64,000 nt of DNA, from contig CAMGYJ010000005.1 in the NCBI GenBank assembly GCA_946122785.1, positions 61,330,200-61,394,199 of the forward strand, given 5' to 3'. The notes beneath the pieces were generated by a model, which had not been told where the DNA came from, ran no database searches, and saw only the letters and a list, made by a program, of their open reading frames with translations. A program made the translations under genes and the position numbers. Shown piece by piece: positions 32,467 through 44,130 of the stretch (positions within the stretch are counted from its first letter, which is position 1; every line of letters begins with the position of its first letter). Source of the DNA: Linum tenue (Eukaryota; Streptophyta; Magnoliopsida; Malpighiales; Linaceae).

Positions 32467-33910
32467 TGATGACTCGTATTTTGCACATGTTTTCCCCCTG
32501 TGTTTCTTAATCGTTTGAGCTTTAATTATCGCATCTTTGGCCTATTTTACGCTAGGTTGTGTTCCTTTGTCATATTTCAGGTCCTAGCACATAAAGTGAA
32601 GCATAGGCACAAGTCTCAAGTCAATCAGAGATCAATGGGCGATTAGGGAGAAGAAACTCGGACATGACCTGAAGAAGAATGGATTTCTACCCCACTTTAT
32701 GGACAAAGAATCATGCAATCTTGTCATGAAAAGAAAGAGGACGAGACTACGAGCGTCTGGGATCAAACGGCGACTGATTCGGAGTCCGGACGAGGGAGAA
32801 ACGAAGCATTGAATATAGGGGAATAGGTTCGGCAGTAAAAACACGGGCGCGCCTAAATCAAAACACGGCCGTGCCCATATTTAGGCATGACCGTGTTTTG
32901 ACCGACGCGCCCGAGCGTGTTTTTAACACGGGGCAAAACACGGGCGGTCAAAAGCAAAGCACGGCCGTGCCCGCGACCGTGTTTTGCCCAGAATCGGGTT
33001 TTTTAACCCAAATTCGAGCCAAAGAAGGGAGAGAGCTGGGTTTTGGATCCCAAACACCCAAGGGACGAACCCTAGAGAGAGAGAGCGACTTGGGAACATT
33101 CTTGGAGCTATTTTGGAGGATTTCTTCGCCATTGGAGCTTGGGAATCAAGCCCGGACTTGAAGACTGATCATCTGAAGATTCTTACTGCAGTCTCTCTCT
33201 TCTCTATGGAGTAACTTCCCTTCACTTAGGTTTTGAGGAACCCTAGCTATGTTTGTTTGATTGGATGATTGTATGAGTACTCTGACTTGATAATCTTGAG
33301 TTCATATTCAATCTATGCATGTTTTCACGATTCAATTCTGCTTTAGTCGAGATTATTGATTCTGCTTTGATCCTATGAGAGCGAATACCTGATTAGGTCA
33401 ATAGAGCACCATAGATTGATAGTAGTGGATCGATTGCTTTAGTCGAGGGTTGATTCACTGCTTTGTATCGATTGAGAACCTCATTCGATAGAGGGGATCT
33501 AGTTCAGAACGCCTTGATCGATTGTTCTAGAGAAGGATACGTCCCTCTAGGCAATTGACTCAAGAGGGCCTTGTTCCTTTAGTCGAGACTCAAGGTCTAG
33601 TTAAGGATTCTCCGCATTGTGAATGAAAGTGAAACAGGTTAGAGATCATCAATCATTAATCTGGCTAGTGGCTAGGGGGAATCATACCTAAGTGAGTTCC
33701 CAACCTTTAATTAGATTAACTTTAACTGTAGTTTGCTAGAGTAGTTTTAGTTCTTTCATCTTAATCTGTTTTGCTAGATAATGAACTGAAGCTGAGTAAT
33801 AGTAACTCTAGAGACCCGTGGATTCGATATTTATTACTTGAGCCACTATACTGCAGTCCCTTTCATTGGTTACACTTGGCCATTGTTAGGAGTTGTGTCA
33901 TAGCGATTCA
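32467..33910 (+). repeat. LARD LTR 2 (complete, 1444 bp)
   Basis: It starts TGATGACTCG directly after the polypurine tract and ends AGCGATTCA, six bases before the next primer site. U3 has palindromic ACACGGCCGTGCC/GACCGTGTTTTG sequence (32840-32990). It serves as 3' LTR of copy 1 and 5' LTR of copy 2. Confidence 0.92.
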
Positions 33911-34046
33911 AGTTTTTGGCGCCGTTGCCGGGGACTTTCTAGATTATTAGGAAAGGCAGAAGTTTGTTACTTTAGCGTTTTTCTTTTGTTTTCCACCCTT
34001 GCTTTTCACTTGGGTGTTTTTGTTTTTGTTGGTGCAGATCTGAATC

Positions 34047-35261
34047 ATGGATCCTCATGGCTTCTCCAACCATTGGGGGTATCCACCACCATCCGAGTGG
34101 TATTACCCCGAGACCCCCTGGAGCAATCAAGGAGAAGAAGACTATGGATCCGGGTTCCAGTACCAACCCCCTTTCTATGGAGAACAATCTGACCCCTGGG
34201 CATATCAAGAACAACCTCATTACCAAGAAGACTTTCTTCCACAACCAGAAGGGCCATCAGAGCTGGAGTTACCCATGGCGGCCTTCACGGGCCATTCTGC
34301 AGAGCCATGCTACACTCCATAGCCAGATCCAAACTATGAACTGAGGCTTCTCTTTGAGCAGTTCGTTCGGGACTCCGAGAGACGCAATCGCAAGATGGAT
34401 CTTCAAATCCAAGCCCTTTCCTCTTCCGATCCCTCATTTCTCCATGATATGGAGGAGGCTGTTCAACGCTCAGCGAAGCAAACAGAGTGGGTGGAGCAAG
34501 TTTGTGCACAACTTGCTCAAGGTCACCCGTCTGCCACCATACTAGAAGAGGACGAGGAAGAAGAAGGCTACAAGGACATTGTGGAGCACACAGAAGTTGT
34601 CACGGAGAGCTCCCGTGATGATCATGATCAGGAATGTCCTGTCGTAGCCGACCACCCTTTCCCACATCCCACACTGAGCTTTGAAGAGGTGGGCATGAGT
34701 GAGGAGATGCAAGAAGATCTCATGAAAGAAATTGCTTGGCAACTTGCTCTCCAATCCGTGTTAGAAGAAGAACAGCGAGAAAGGGTGCAAAAAGAAGTTG
34801 TGGAGGATGACGAAATTGAAGCAGAAGGAGTTCTTGATCATTTCCCAGGGGTGATACCACATGAAGAAGGAAGGGAGGTTGAAGGAGCAATTGGCGTCCA
34901 GGCTGAGGACGAAGTTGAGGTGGAAGAGGCTTGCACCGGCCATGAGTTACATTTGATATCTCCACCAAACTTCGAAGAATTGCTTAGCAAGGACCCATTT
35001 GCAGTGTCTCTTTGCCAGACCAAGGCCACTTCGACATCGGTCCCTCTTGGTGGACGCGATGGTGGTCAATCGATGTTGTCATATCTGGTTTGGGGCAATG
35101 AGACGAGAGAAGAGAAGAAGAGGTCTCGAGGGTGGAGACCTCATCTGCATCGAGTGCACGAGCCTTCATCACCTGCCGCACCACATGCTCGTGACTTGAG
35201 ACTCCACCTCATCGACGAGAACCTCAACTTCAAGGAGGTTTTGAGGTGGACCGAAACTTAG
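34047..35261 (+). pseudogene. LARD acidic protein, copy 2, nonsense mutant
   Basis: Same frame as the intact ORF of copy 1, but a CAG glutamine codon has become TAG at 34320-34322, ending the protein after 91 residues. The frame stays open after it to the normal stop, and an internal ATG at 34395 would give 288 residues. Other differences are a Gly-to-Glu change near residue 31 (GGAGGAGAAG against GGAGAAGAAG) and Met-to-Lys near the end (NFMEV against NFKEV). The Lys form also occurs in the relative at 23693, so Lys is probably ancestral. Confidence 0.85.
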
Positions 35262-35298
35262 GAGCCATCGTCCGGCTCACGACGTGAAAGAAGCGCTT

Positions 35299-35316
35299 GT
35301 TGGGAGGCAACCCAAC
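35299..35316 (+). other. Conserved hairpin after the LARD ORF (copy 2)
   Basis: Identical to 31267-31284 and in the same place after the stop codon. Confidence 0.7.
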
Positions 35317-36494
35317 CAGTCGGTTTGCATTTCTTTCTCTATTTCTCCTCGGTCGAGTCAGTTTTGTTATTTGATTTTAGAGTCAATAACTCCACCTTTG
35401 TGAGATTTTGTGTGGTGTTTGTGTTCTGATTACTCTCTCTTCCTGGAATGCACCGCCTGCCCCGTCCATCATCATTCACCCTTGATCTGGTAACTTCGTT
35501 CTACCCTCCTTATCTTTCCTCCATTGAGGACAATGTCGTGCTTAAGTGTGGGGGAATGTTCGATTATGTATGCGGGTAAGTTATTAGATCTGTTTGTGTG
35601 CTTGGAGCCTAGTCCACTGTCCAAATTTTTGAATTTGAGGGCTCCAAGTACGTGTTCCTTGCAATTGCCTGCTCAGTATGCTTTGAATTGACAGTCTCTG
35701 TAGTGATTTGCAACCTAGGGAGGTAGTGTAGCGCTATGGAGGATGTTGATGCATTTAAGACGTTTCATTTCTTCTTCATAGTGTGTTGGTTGATTGAGTG
35801 AATTAGTGATCTTAGGACCCCTGAATTGTGTGGTGTTGTGGACTCTCTGCCTGTCATGGACTCGTGTATCATGTTTTGAAAATAACAGGTGCTCGAAAAT
35901 GTGCTTTAAAATGACGTCTCCCATGCGAATAGGGCGAAAGTGTGTAAGGGGAGACGGGAATCCGTTCCCAATTTCCACCTACTACCTCCAGCCCCCTTAC
36001 ATGTCTTTCCCCCGCACGAGGCTCGAGACAACTGCTCCTGGCATGGCCGGTAAGAGCCGGGCACCCGCAAAACCTTTGCTAGGTGGGAGCCCCCGTTTTC
36101 TGCAAAAACAGGTTGGAACCCTTGAAAAAAGAAAAACAGAAAAACAGAAAAACAAGCAAAAAGAAGAAAGAAAAGGGGTTTCAACCATCTTCAAGAAGGA
36201 AATCGAGCACCTTGAAAAATGTGAGTCCATGATCTTTTGTTTTTGAGATTCTCTTCATCCACGATTCATTTGTCCTCTGTTCACTGTTTGCCATGATGCT
36301 GACTCGAGACTAGTGCTCTCGCCGAAGAAGCTATGAGATGACTTGTGCGTCGGTTGACCTCGTAAGTTGCTAAATGATCTAGGAAGTCCTCTACCTACGA
36401 TCGAGGTTGTTTGTTGCTATAGAGGTCTGGAGAGTTGCATTGGTTTGAGTTAGGTTTGCTTGGGGACAAGCAAACGGTTAAGTGTGGGGGGATT

Positions 36495-37927
36495 TGATGA
36501 CTCGTATTTTGCACATGTTTTCCCCCTGTGTTTCTTAATCGTTTGAGCTTTAATTATCGCATCTTTGGCCTATTTTACGCTAGGTTGTGTTCCTTTGTCA
36601 TATTTCAGGTCCTAGCACATAAAGTGAAGCATAGGCACAAGTCTCAAGTCAATCAGAGATCAATGGGCGATTAGGGAGAAGAAACTCGGACATGACCTGA
36701 AGAAGAATGGATTTCTACCCCACTTTATGGACAAAGAATCATGCAATCTTGTCATGAAAAGAAAGAGGACGAGACTACGAGCGTCTGGGATCAAACGGCG
36801 ACTGATTCGGAGTCCGGACGAGGGAGAAACGAAGCATTGAATATAGGGGAATAGGTTCGGCAGTAAAAACACGGGCGCGCCTAAATCAAAACACGGCCGT
36901 GCCCATATTTAGGCATGACCGTGTTTTGACCGACGCGCCCGAGCGTGTTTTTAACACGGGGCAAAACACGGGCGGTCAAAAGCAAAGCACGGCCGTGCCC
37001 GCGACCGTGTTTTGCCCAGAATCGGGTTTTTTAACCCAAATTCGAGCCAAAGAAGGGAGAGAGCTGGGTTTTGGATCCCAAACACCCAAGGGACGAACCC
37101 TAGAGAGAGAGAGCGACTTGGGAACATTCTTGGAGCTATTTTGGAGGATTTCTTCGCCATTGGAGCTTGGGAATCAAGCCCGGACTTGAAGACTGATCAT
37201 CTGAAGATTCTTACTGCAGTCTCTCTCTTCTCTATGGAGTAACTTCCCTTCACTTAGGTTTTGAGGAACCCTAGCTATGTTTGTTTGATTGGATGATTGT
37301 ATGAGTACTCTGACTTGATAATCTTGAGTTCATATTCAATCTATGCATGTTTTCACGATTCAATTCTGCTTTAGTCGAGATTATTGATTCTGCTTTGATC
37401 CTATGAGAGCGAATACCTGATTAGGTCAATAGAGCACCATAGATTGATAGTAGTGGATCGATTGCTTTAGTCGAGGGTTGATTCACTGCTTTGTATCGAT
37501 TGAGAACCTCATTCGATAGAGGGGATCTAGTTCAGAACGCCTTGATCGATTGTTCTAGAGAAGGATACGTCCCTCTAGGCAATTGACTCAAGAGGGCCTT
37601 GTTCCTTTAGTCGAGACTCAAGGTCTAGTTAAGGATTCTCCGCATTGTGAATGAAAGTGAAACAGGTTAGAGATCATCAATCATTAATCTGGCTAGTGGC
37701 TAGGGGGAATCATACCTAAGTGAGTTCCCAACCTGTAATTAGATTAACTTTAACTGTAGTTTGCTAGAGTAGTTTTAGTTCTTTCATCTTAATCTGTTTT
37801 GCTAGATAATGAACTGAAGCTGAGTAATAGTAACTCTAGAGACCCGTGGATTCGATATTTATTACTTGAGCCACTATACCGCAGTCCCTTTCATTGGTTA
37901 CACTTGGCCATTGTTAGGAGTTGTGTC
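36495..37927 (+). repeat. LARD LTR 3, last 11 bp missing
   Basis: It starts TGATGACTCG after the polypurine tract and matches LTR 2 to GAGTTGTGTC at 37927, where it switches to the outer LTR (TCCTTTCGCTG). The expected terminal ATAGCGATTCA is absent. This end was therefore not made by normal integration. Confidence 0.9.
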
Positions 37928-38371
37928 TCCTTTCGCTGAAAATCGGGTTTTAAACAACAATTCCTGACCCGCACGGCCAGGGTGCACGGCCGTGCACATC
38001 ACCATTCTGGCCGTGCACCTCAAAACGCGGCGTATCAATTAGTTGAACCTCAGCCAACTCGCACGGCCAGAATTGTATGTTGCACGGCCGTGCGTGGCCA
38101 CGCACAATCCCGTGCGTGCCCACGCACAATCCCGCACGGCCAGAATTGTATGTTGCACGGCCGTGTGGATTTCACTTGTGCCCGTGCGTGCCCACGCACA
38201 ATCGCGCACGGCCAAACTGGTCACTTGCACGGCCGTGCGTGGCCACGCACAATCCCGTGCGTGCCCACGCACAATCCCGTGCGTGCCCACGCAACTTCCT
38301 TGGAACCTTGCCTTGCATCCGATCCTCATCCAATCGACCCCAAACTCGCTCCCAAGCCTCCATTCACGTAC
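37928..38371 (-). repeat. U3 repeat block of the outer LTR (right copy)
   Basis: It contains tandem CGTGCGTGCCCACGCACAAT-type units and GCACGGCCGTGC palindromes. It is the counterpart of 28623-28992 and is longer by about 75 bp, consistent with unequal exchange or slippage in the short repeats. Confidence 0.85.
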
Positions 38372-38491
38372 TAGGACCTGAAATATCACAAACAAGCACA
38401 ACCTAGCGTGAAATCGGCCTAAAACACGAGAATCAACACCTCAAACGGAGTAAGAGCAGGGGTAAAAACATGTGTAAATAACGGTCTATCA

Positions 38492-41400
38492 CTAAACCTT
38501 TGAGATCCAACAATACATTCAACGTCTAACTTTATACACCGCAGTAAACTTTCGACCTCCCTGCTTTCCTTGCATATAATCTACAACACCTTTCCCTCCA
38601 AACCTGACTTATCTGTGCCTGCAAAATTATTCTACCTGTCTCGGGTGGGTCCGCTGAAGTTTTGGACCGCCCCAGCTCAATTCGTTTTCCCAACTACTCC
38701 CTGGCACATGCTGCGTAAATTTGTTAAATAAGTGTCCAAACAAGCTCAATGCAAACTCACACCTGGTGTATAAGTGTTCTCTGTTTTCCACATTAGTTCC
38801 ACACAAACTGCAATTCAAAGACCCTGCATATCCCCATTTCAACATCCTTTCTTTTGTGTTAATGCTTCCTATTATAGTCAACCATATAAGAACTCAGTTT
38901 CTTGGTATTGCCTTACCCTTTCATACTACTTTTTCCCAAGAAACACGTTGATGCTTTGGTCTCAGGACATCCCATACTTGCTTGATGGAGTACTTCTTCA
39001 TGGGGACTGTATTCCAATACACCTGACCATCCGTCATAGCAAACAAATGTCGAACAACATCTCTAAGCTTAAGGATCTTCCTCCAATTCCAAGATCCAGA
39101 CCCTGCACTTCGAGTATAGTCTCATAATCCCCCACCTTTTGACTTGTATTGGTCAATCCAAGCAACCTAGATGGACCCATCTTGCATCAATATCAATCAT
39201 ATGTGTCTCCCCATACAAGAGAGCATATCTCTCAGCCCCAAACCTCCTTCCTTTTTGGGATAAGTAAGCTTATTCCACACTACATTAGCTCGGAGATTAA
39301 CACAAGCCTCTACTCCCAAAAAAAATCACTACAGTTCTTTTTAATTTCTTTAATCACCTTTTTAGGGAGCAAAAACATAGACATCCAAAACTGGGTGACA
39401 CTATAAAAAACTGTCCCAACTAATTCAATTCGACTTGGATATAAAAGTGATTTTTCTTGCCAGCTTCTGATTCTTGCAACAAGTTTCTCAATTAAAGATC
39501 TATAAACGCTCAAACTAAGCTTCCCTGAGATAAGTGGAACTCCCCAAGTATCTAACAGGAAACGACCCCAATTGGTATCCATACCTAGCTGCTCGAATTG
39601 CTACTTCATCTCTATGCAATCCACCAAAATAAAGTTCACATTTCACAGGGTCACACTTCAGACTAGAAACTATTTGGAACCTATGAAGTATCCTCTGCAA
39701 CTCTTGGATACCATAATTCGAAGCATCACTTAATACCAAAAGGTCATCAATGAAACAAAGATGAGTAATCTTGACTGCCCCACACATTAGATGATGAGGG
39801 AATCTGCCCATAGCAGCCGATTTATCAAGAAGACAAGTGAAAATTTCCATTACTACAGCAAAAAGTACGGGGAGAGAGGATTCCCCTTCCTAAAGCCTTT
39901 ACAAGTTTGGAAATAACCCACTAGCTCCCCATTGAAGCACACACTGAGCATTGGAGTTCCCACACACATACTAATCCAGTCCACAAACCGCTCAGGAAAT
40001 TCCATACCTCGAAGAACTTGAAAGATAAACTTCCCATCAATAGAATCTAATGCTTTCATAAATTTAATCTTGAGGGCACATCTAGGGGAAACATTTTGAT
40101 GAGAGTATCTAATCACTAATTCGTGTGCTAAAAGGATATATTCACCTATTAACCGGCCTTTGACAACTGTTGTTTGGTTTTTACTTATCAAGGAAGGAAG
40201 TACAGGACTCAATCTATTGGCAATAATTTTTTATATGCATTTGTAAAAAATATTGCAACAGGAAATGGGATGGAAGTTCTTCATTTCATCAGGGTTAGGG
40301 ATATTTGGGATAATTAAGGGTGAAGATAATATCATTAACTTACCTAGGTAATCTATCCTGCCCAAAATAAAACTTGATAGTAGAGGTTACCTAAAACCCG
40401 ATGACTAGCCATGCATGCTGGAAAAACGCACCTGAAACCCCATGCGGACCCAGACTCTTGTCCCCGGTCATTGCAAATAGGACACTCTTAATCTCTTCAT
40501 CTGTGATTGGATCACATAACTGCCCAGTTTGATCTTGTGAGAGCTTAGTCTTGAGCAGACTGTGGTACTATTCATCGGGTTGAGTGTCAACATTTGGACA
40601 TGCAGTGCCTAATAATTTCTCATTGAAATCCACCGTTATTTGACTCATCTTATCCACCTCATGAAGCTTAGCCCCTTGATTGTCCTTAAGTACCCGAATA
40701 GTGCATCTTTCCTGCTTAATTTTCACTTCTCTATGGAAGAAAGCAAAATTTGAATTGCCAGCCTTTAACCAAATCTCTCTAACTTCTTCCCTAAACAGAC
40801 ACTCCTCAACAACAATAAGAAAAGAGAGCTCCTTCATCACTCTTTTTTCACTCTCAAAATTATCTGCATTTGGATCAGACAAGGCAATTTGCTGAATATT
40901 CTGTAGCTCCATCTCTTTGTCTTTGACTCGGGCTTCTATATCTGAGAACTCTTCTTTATTTAACTTCAATTTCTTACAAACTCTAACCAAAGGATGCCCA
41001 GTAACAGTACTATCCCATGCTTCCCTAAAAAGTTTCAACCTTAGGATGATGGATCCAAAATTTGAAGAACTTGAATGGCTTGGGTAAGGACATCATAGCA
41101 GGTTTTGTTTTCACATAATTGGGTAATGGTCTGAAACTTTAGGGGCTTGGAAGTGCACCTTATTGTCTTTAAGTTTATCCAGCCATTCAAAGTTAACAAA
41201 CACCATGTCTAGGCTTTTAGCAATCGGGTTAGCAGCCTGTTTATTTAGACAGGTAAACCAAGGTCCAGTAGCTTGATGATCCTCCAATTCCAAATCAACT
41301 ATCCATGAATTAAAGCTATGCATACTAGATGAAGGAAGAAGAGAATGGGAAGCCTCTAAAGGATGCCTTATGTCATTAAAATTGCCCATTATCATCCATG

Positions 41401-41954
41401 GTACTTGGAACTTCTTTCGAAGAGGAATCAAGTTAGCGATTAATTAGGAACTGCAATAGGAATCAATGCCTGCATCTTGAGGTCGGGCATATTCCAATAG
41501 TTGTTGTGTCAGTTTTCCCGACTCATTGAAGAAGAACATTACTAGTAGGTTGCAAGATCTACGAAGCTACTGTTGCCTAGCTCCGAGCAACTTGTAGTCT
41601 GCGAAGATCCTCATGAAGAAGCAACCGATTGTGATCATCATTTGAGGCGTAAACAAATGTAACAAAGAAGTGTTGATTACCTTCTTCTACCACAACATGA
41701 ATAAACTGATCGGATGAATGAAGAACCCGAAGTTTCAACTCTGGCCTCCACACCAACCATATTTCCCCAACCCTGCAAAGTTGTGCTTACCTTTGACTTC
41801 CAATCAAAAAACCACTTTTGCAGTATTTATTTGTCTATGAGACTCTTATTATAGGTTCTAGTATGGCTACTATGATATTTATTTATTTCTTTAATAGTGT
41901 TGTATACTTACTATCTGTTGTATACCCTCTAGTATTCCACGTCAAAATTTTCAT
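38492..41954 (-). pseudogene. LINE ORF2 (endonuclease, RT, zinc-binding tail) remnant, minus strand
   Basis: ORF2 starts at 41954 with MKILTWNTRGYTT, the usual plant LINE endonuclease start, and hits a stop 23 codons later. Endonuclease motifs MIMGNFNDIRHPLEAS, ATGPWFTCLNKQ and VSDHYPI lie at 41431-41111. RT sequence follows: FREAWDSTVTGHPL near 41030, a ...KGRLIGEYILLAHELV block near 40150, KIKFMKALDSIDGKFI near 40060, GFRKGNPLSPYF near 39890 and the active site FIDDLLVLSDAS near 39750. RYLGS and VGTVFYSVTQFWMS follow. The tail has CSLCGTNVENREHLYTRCEF near 38800. Many stops and frameshifts are present. Confidence 0.87.
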
Positions 41955-42120
41955 CACTTCCCACTTCCTCGACCACCCTTGTCTCCCTTCTTTGGCAGAG
42001 GCACATCCACCCAAATCCTCTTACCTCTATTAGGAGGTTTCACATTCTCTTTTTCAATCTTATCACCTACACCTCCTTGAACTTGTTGACACTGTGAGCT
42101 CCCAACAGTTGGTGACTTAA
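41955..42120 (-). pseudogene. LINE ORF1 C-terminal remnant or inter-ORF linker
   Basis: Directly upstream of the ORF2 start on the minus strand, this short stretch has basic and Gly/Ser-rich coding character. ORF1 proper is missing, so this LINE is 5' truncated or eroded. Confidence 0.35.
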
Positions 42121-42402
42121 CAGTATAGTTTGCTTTTTTGTATTAGCTACATATATAAATTTGAATTTGTTTGAAAAACTTCAAAAGTCTAGGTATTAAA
42201 TTATAACGGAAATTTTAGGTACTAAAATTTAATTTTCATCAATATTTTTTAGAATTTATATGAAAAAATTATAATTTAGGTACTAGATTGTTAAAATTTA
42301 ATAAGTTTAGGTACCAAACTATAATTTTGATATGAGTATGGGTAACAAGTCCACATTCATGGTTGAAAACACAACCTAACTCAAACTAAATGGTATATGT
42401 AT

Positions 42403-43284
42403 AAAATAAAAGGTTAATAAATGAAATAGTGAGTGGTGGGGTTACCATTATCCTTTTTGGAGTGACGAATCTTGCATGTGTCACCCTGTGCCTAGCTTGT
42501 AGCAAACCAAAACTTTTACTTGAACCTACTTTGCTAAGATAAAATAAAGAGGGATCATCAAACTCTACCCATTTATATTATATTTGGGTTCTTAGTTGGG
42601 TAAGTAAGTTTGGGCAAAATTATCATCCACAGACTTGAAAGCTCTTTTTTTTTGTCCAGAGTCGGGATTATCGTAATATGTTACATACCCGCCCAACTTG
42701 AATAAGATCATAACAATTATAGATCAATATTGATAAGATCCAAATTAATTAATCACGTAACTCTAGATAATAAATAAAAGCCGAATGATGAAAACTGTTG
42801 CTCCATTTCAAATTTCCTGCAACGAGAGTGGTTATAGGAAGGACAAAATAAAAGGTTAATAAATGAAATAGTGAGTGGTGGGGTTACCATTATCCTTTTT
42901 GGAGTGACGAATCTTGCATGTGTCACCCTGTGCCTAGCTTGTAGCAAACCAAAACTTTTACTTGAACCTACTTTACTAAGATAAAATAAAGAGGGATCAT
43001 CAAACTCTACCCATTTATATTATATTTGGGTTCTTAGTTGGGTAAGTAAGTTTGGGCAAAATTATCATCCACAGACTTGAAAGCTCTTTTTTTGTCCAGA
43101 GTCGGGATTATCGTAATATGTTACATACCCGCCCAACTTGAATAAGATCATAACAATTATAGATCAATATTGATAAGATCCAAATTAATTAATCACGTAA
43201 CTCTAGATAATAAATAAAAGCCGAATGATGAAAACTGTTGCTCCATTTCAAATTTCCTGCAACGAGAGTGGTTATAGGAAGGAC
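42403..43284. repeat. Tandem duplication, two 442-bp units
   Basis: Unit 1 is 42403-42844 and unit 2 is 42845-43284. I see one substitution (TTTGCTAAG against TTTACTAAG) and a 2-bp difference in a poly-T run. The sequence is AT-rich and non-coding. Confidence 0.93.
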
Positions 43285-43334
43285 ATTTTGGTCTTCACAA
43301 TTACTTATTTTCTTATTTATTTATCCATAAAAAA

Positions 43335-43405
43335 GGCATGCACTGGGATTTGAACCTTGGTCTCTTTAAAGGCAAGCAAGGACCATAACCAATCACACCA
43401 AGTAT
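43335..43405 (-). ncRNA. tRNA-derived SINE-like head (pol III A and B boxes)
   Basis: On the minus strand TGGTGTGATTGG (43400-43389) fits a box A and GGTTCAAATCCC (43356-43345) fits a box B, about 33 bp apart. CATGCC then an oligo-T run follow. The D and T-psi-C arms are recognisable but I could not fold a complete tRNA with acceptor stem, so a SINE head or tRNA relic is more likely than a working tRNA gene. Confidence 0.55.
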
Positions 43406-43409
43406 ATTT

Positions 43410-44130
43410 GTTGTATCTATTTAAATTCAAACATACACGAACCTAAATTATGAAAATCATATGACTTTTTTAACGATTAGTTGGCAACTGAATCTCCCGT
43501 AAGTACTTATTTGGTGTTTTAATACTTTGATTATTTTAGTTGTAGTTTAATACTTAATTTAAATTTCTATCTATTTTATAAATATATGATAACCCTAAAA
43601 TTGCAGCCCAAATATCACTGGTTCGAATATTGCATATCGAATTGCAATATTAAACATGTAGAAGCAATATCGACTTCTTAAATTAGTATTATTTTTCAGA
43701 ATTACTATGGAGAAATTATATCTTTGTGCAAACTATATGAGACTGGTTCTTTTAATGTTTTAGTCGGGATAACCGCTACATTTTAAACTTCTTCATAATC
43801 TGGCATGATTGGATCCAATGATCATTATACAAGATTGTGTTTAATAGGGTGGCTTATTTCACCACTTTTTGGCGTGTTAATGAATTTGTAGGACAATGAC
43901 AGGTCTACATCTACACTCATCACAATCTACACATCATATAAATGTGAAATGTGAAATGAGAAAAGAGGGATTCCATTTCAAATTTGATGCGTACAGAGCA
44001 ATTTTTTAGGGGTAAATTTAGAAGATGCCAGTGCGGTCGGTCTGTTGAGCACGAAAGTAAAAATATGTTTTCATTTAAACGGGCCCAAACTGTTATTTGG
44101 CCCACTAATCGTGCACCCATCGCCAATGCA
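43410..44130. other. No gene recognised
   Basis: AT-rich sequence without recognisable coding, RNA or terminal-repeat features. Confidence 0.4.

Larger units (their letters stand above)
33911..36494 (+). mobile_element. LARD internal region, copy 2
   Basis: Nearly identical to copy 1 (offset 4032, later 4028 after a 4-bp TC deletion near 35433). Its primer site is at 33917-33933 and its polypurine tract ends at 36494. Its ORF is broken by a nonsense change. The close identity means the array is young. Confidence 0.9.
27739..38491 (-). repeat. Outer solo LTR (minus strand) interrupted by a LARD array
   Basis: Read on the minus strand, the LTR starts TGATAGACCG at 38491 and ends GCGGGTCA at 27739. 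CTAAA directly flanks both ends (27734-27738 and 38492-38496), a 5-bp target duplication. LTR sequence runs 38491-37928 (564 bp) and 28622-27739 (884 bp), together 1448 bp, against 1444 bp for the related LTR at 32467. An additional copy of about 370 bp of its U3 lies at 28623-28992. It carries no internal region of its own. Confidence 0.88.
27559..42120 (-). mobile_element. Degenerate L1-like LINE, minus strand, split by nested LTR elements
   Basis: The 5' part (42120-38492) holds endonuclease, RT and zinc-binding remnants in order. The 3' untranslated tail resumes left of the nested insertion (27738-27559) and ends in an A-rich tail (minus strand, 27580-27559). CTAAA lies on both sides of the inserted LTR unit, so the two parts were once joined. 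The 5' boundary is approximate. Confidence 0.8.

Noticed and set aside
38040..38300. Repeated CGTGCGTGCCCACGCACAAT units resembling a CRISPR array
   Set aside because: The units are self-complementary, of irregular spacing and part of an LTR U3 in a plant genome; there are no unique spacers of constant length.
43335..43405. Functional tRNA gene
   Set aside because: No complete acceptor stem or anticodon loop could be assigned; only the promoter boxes fit.
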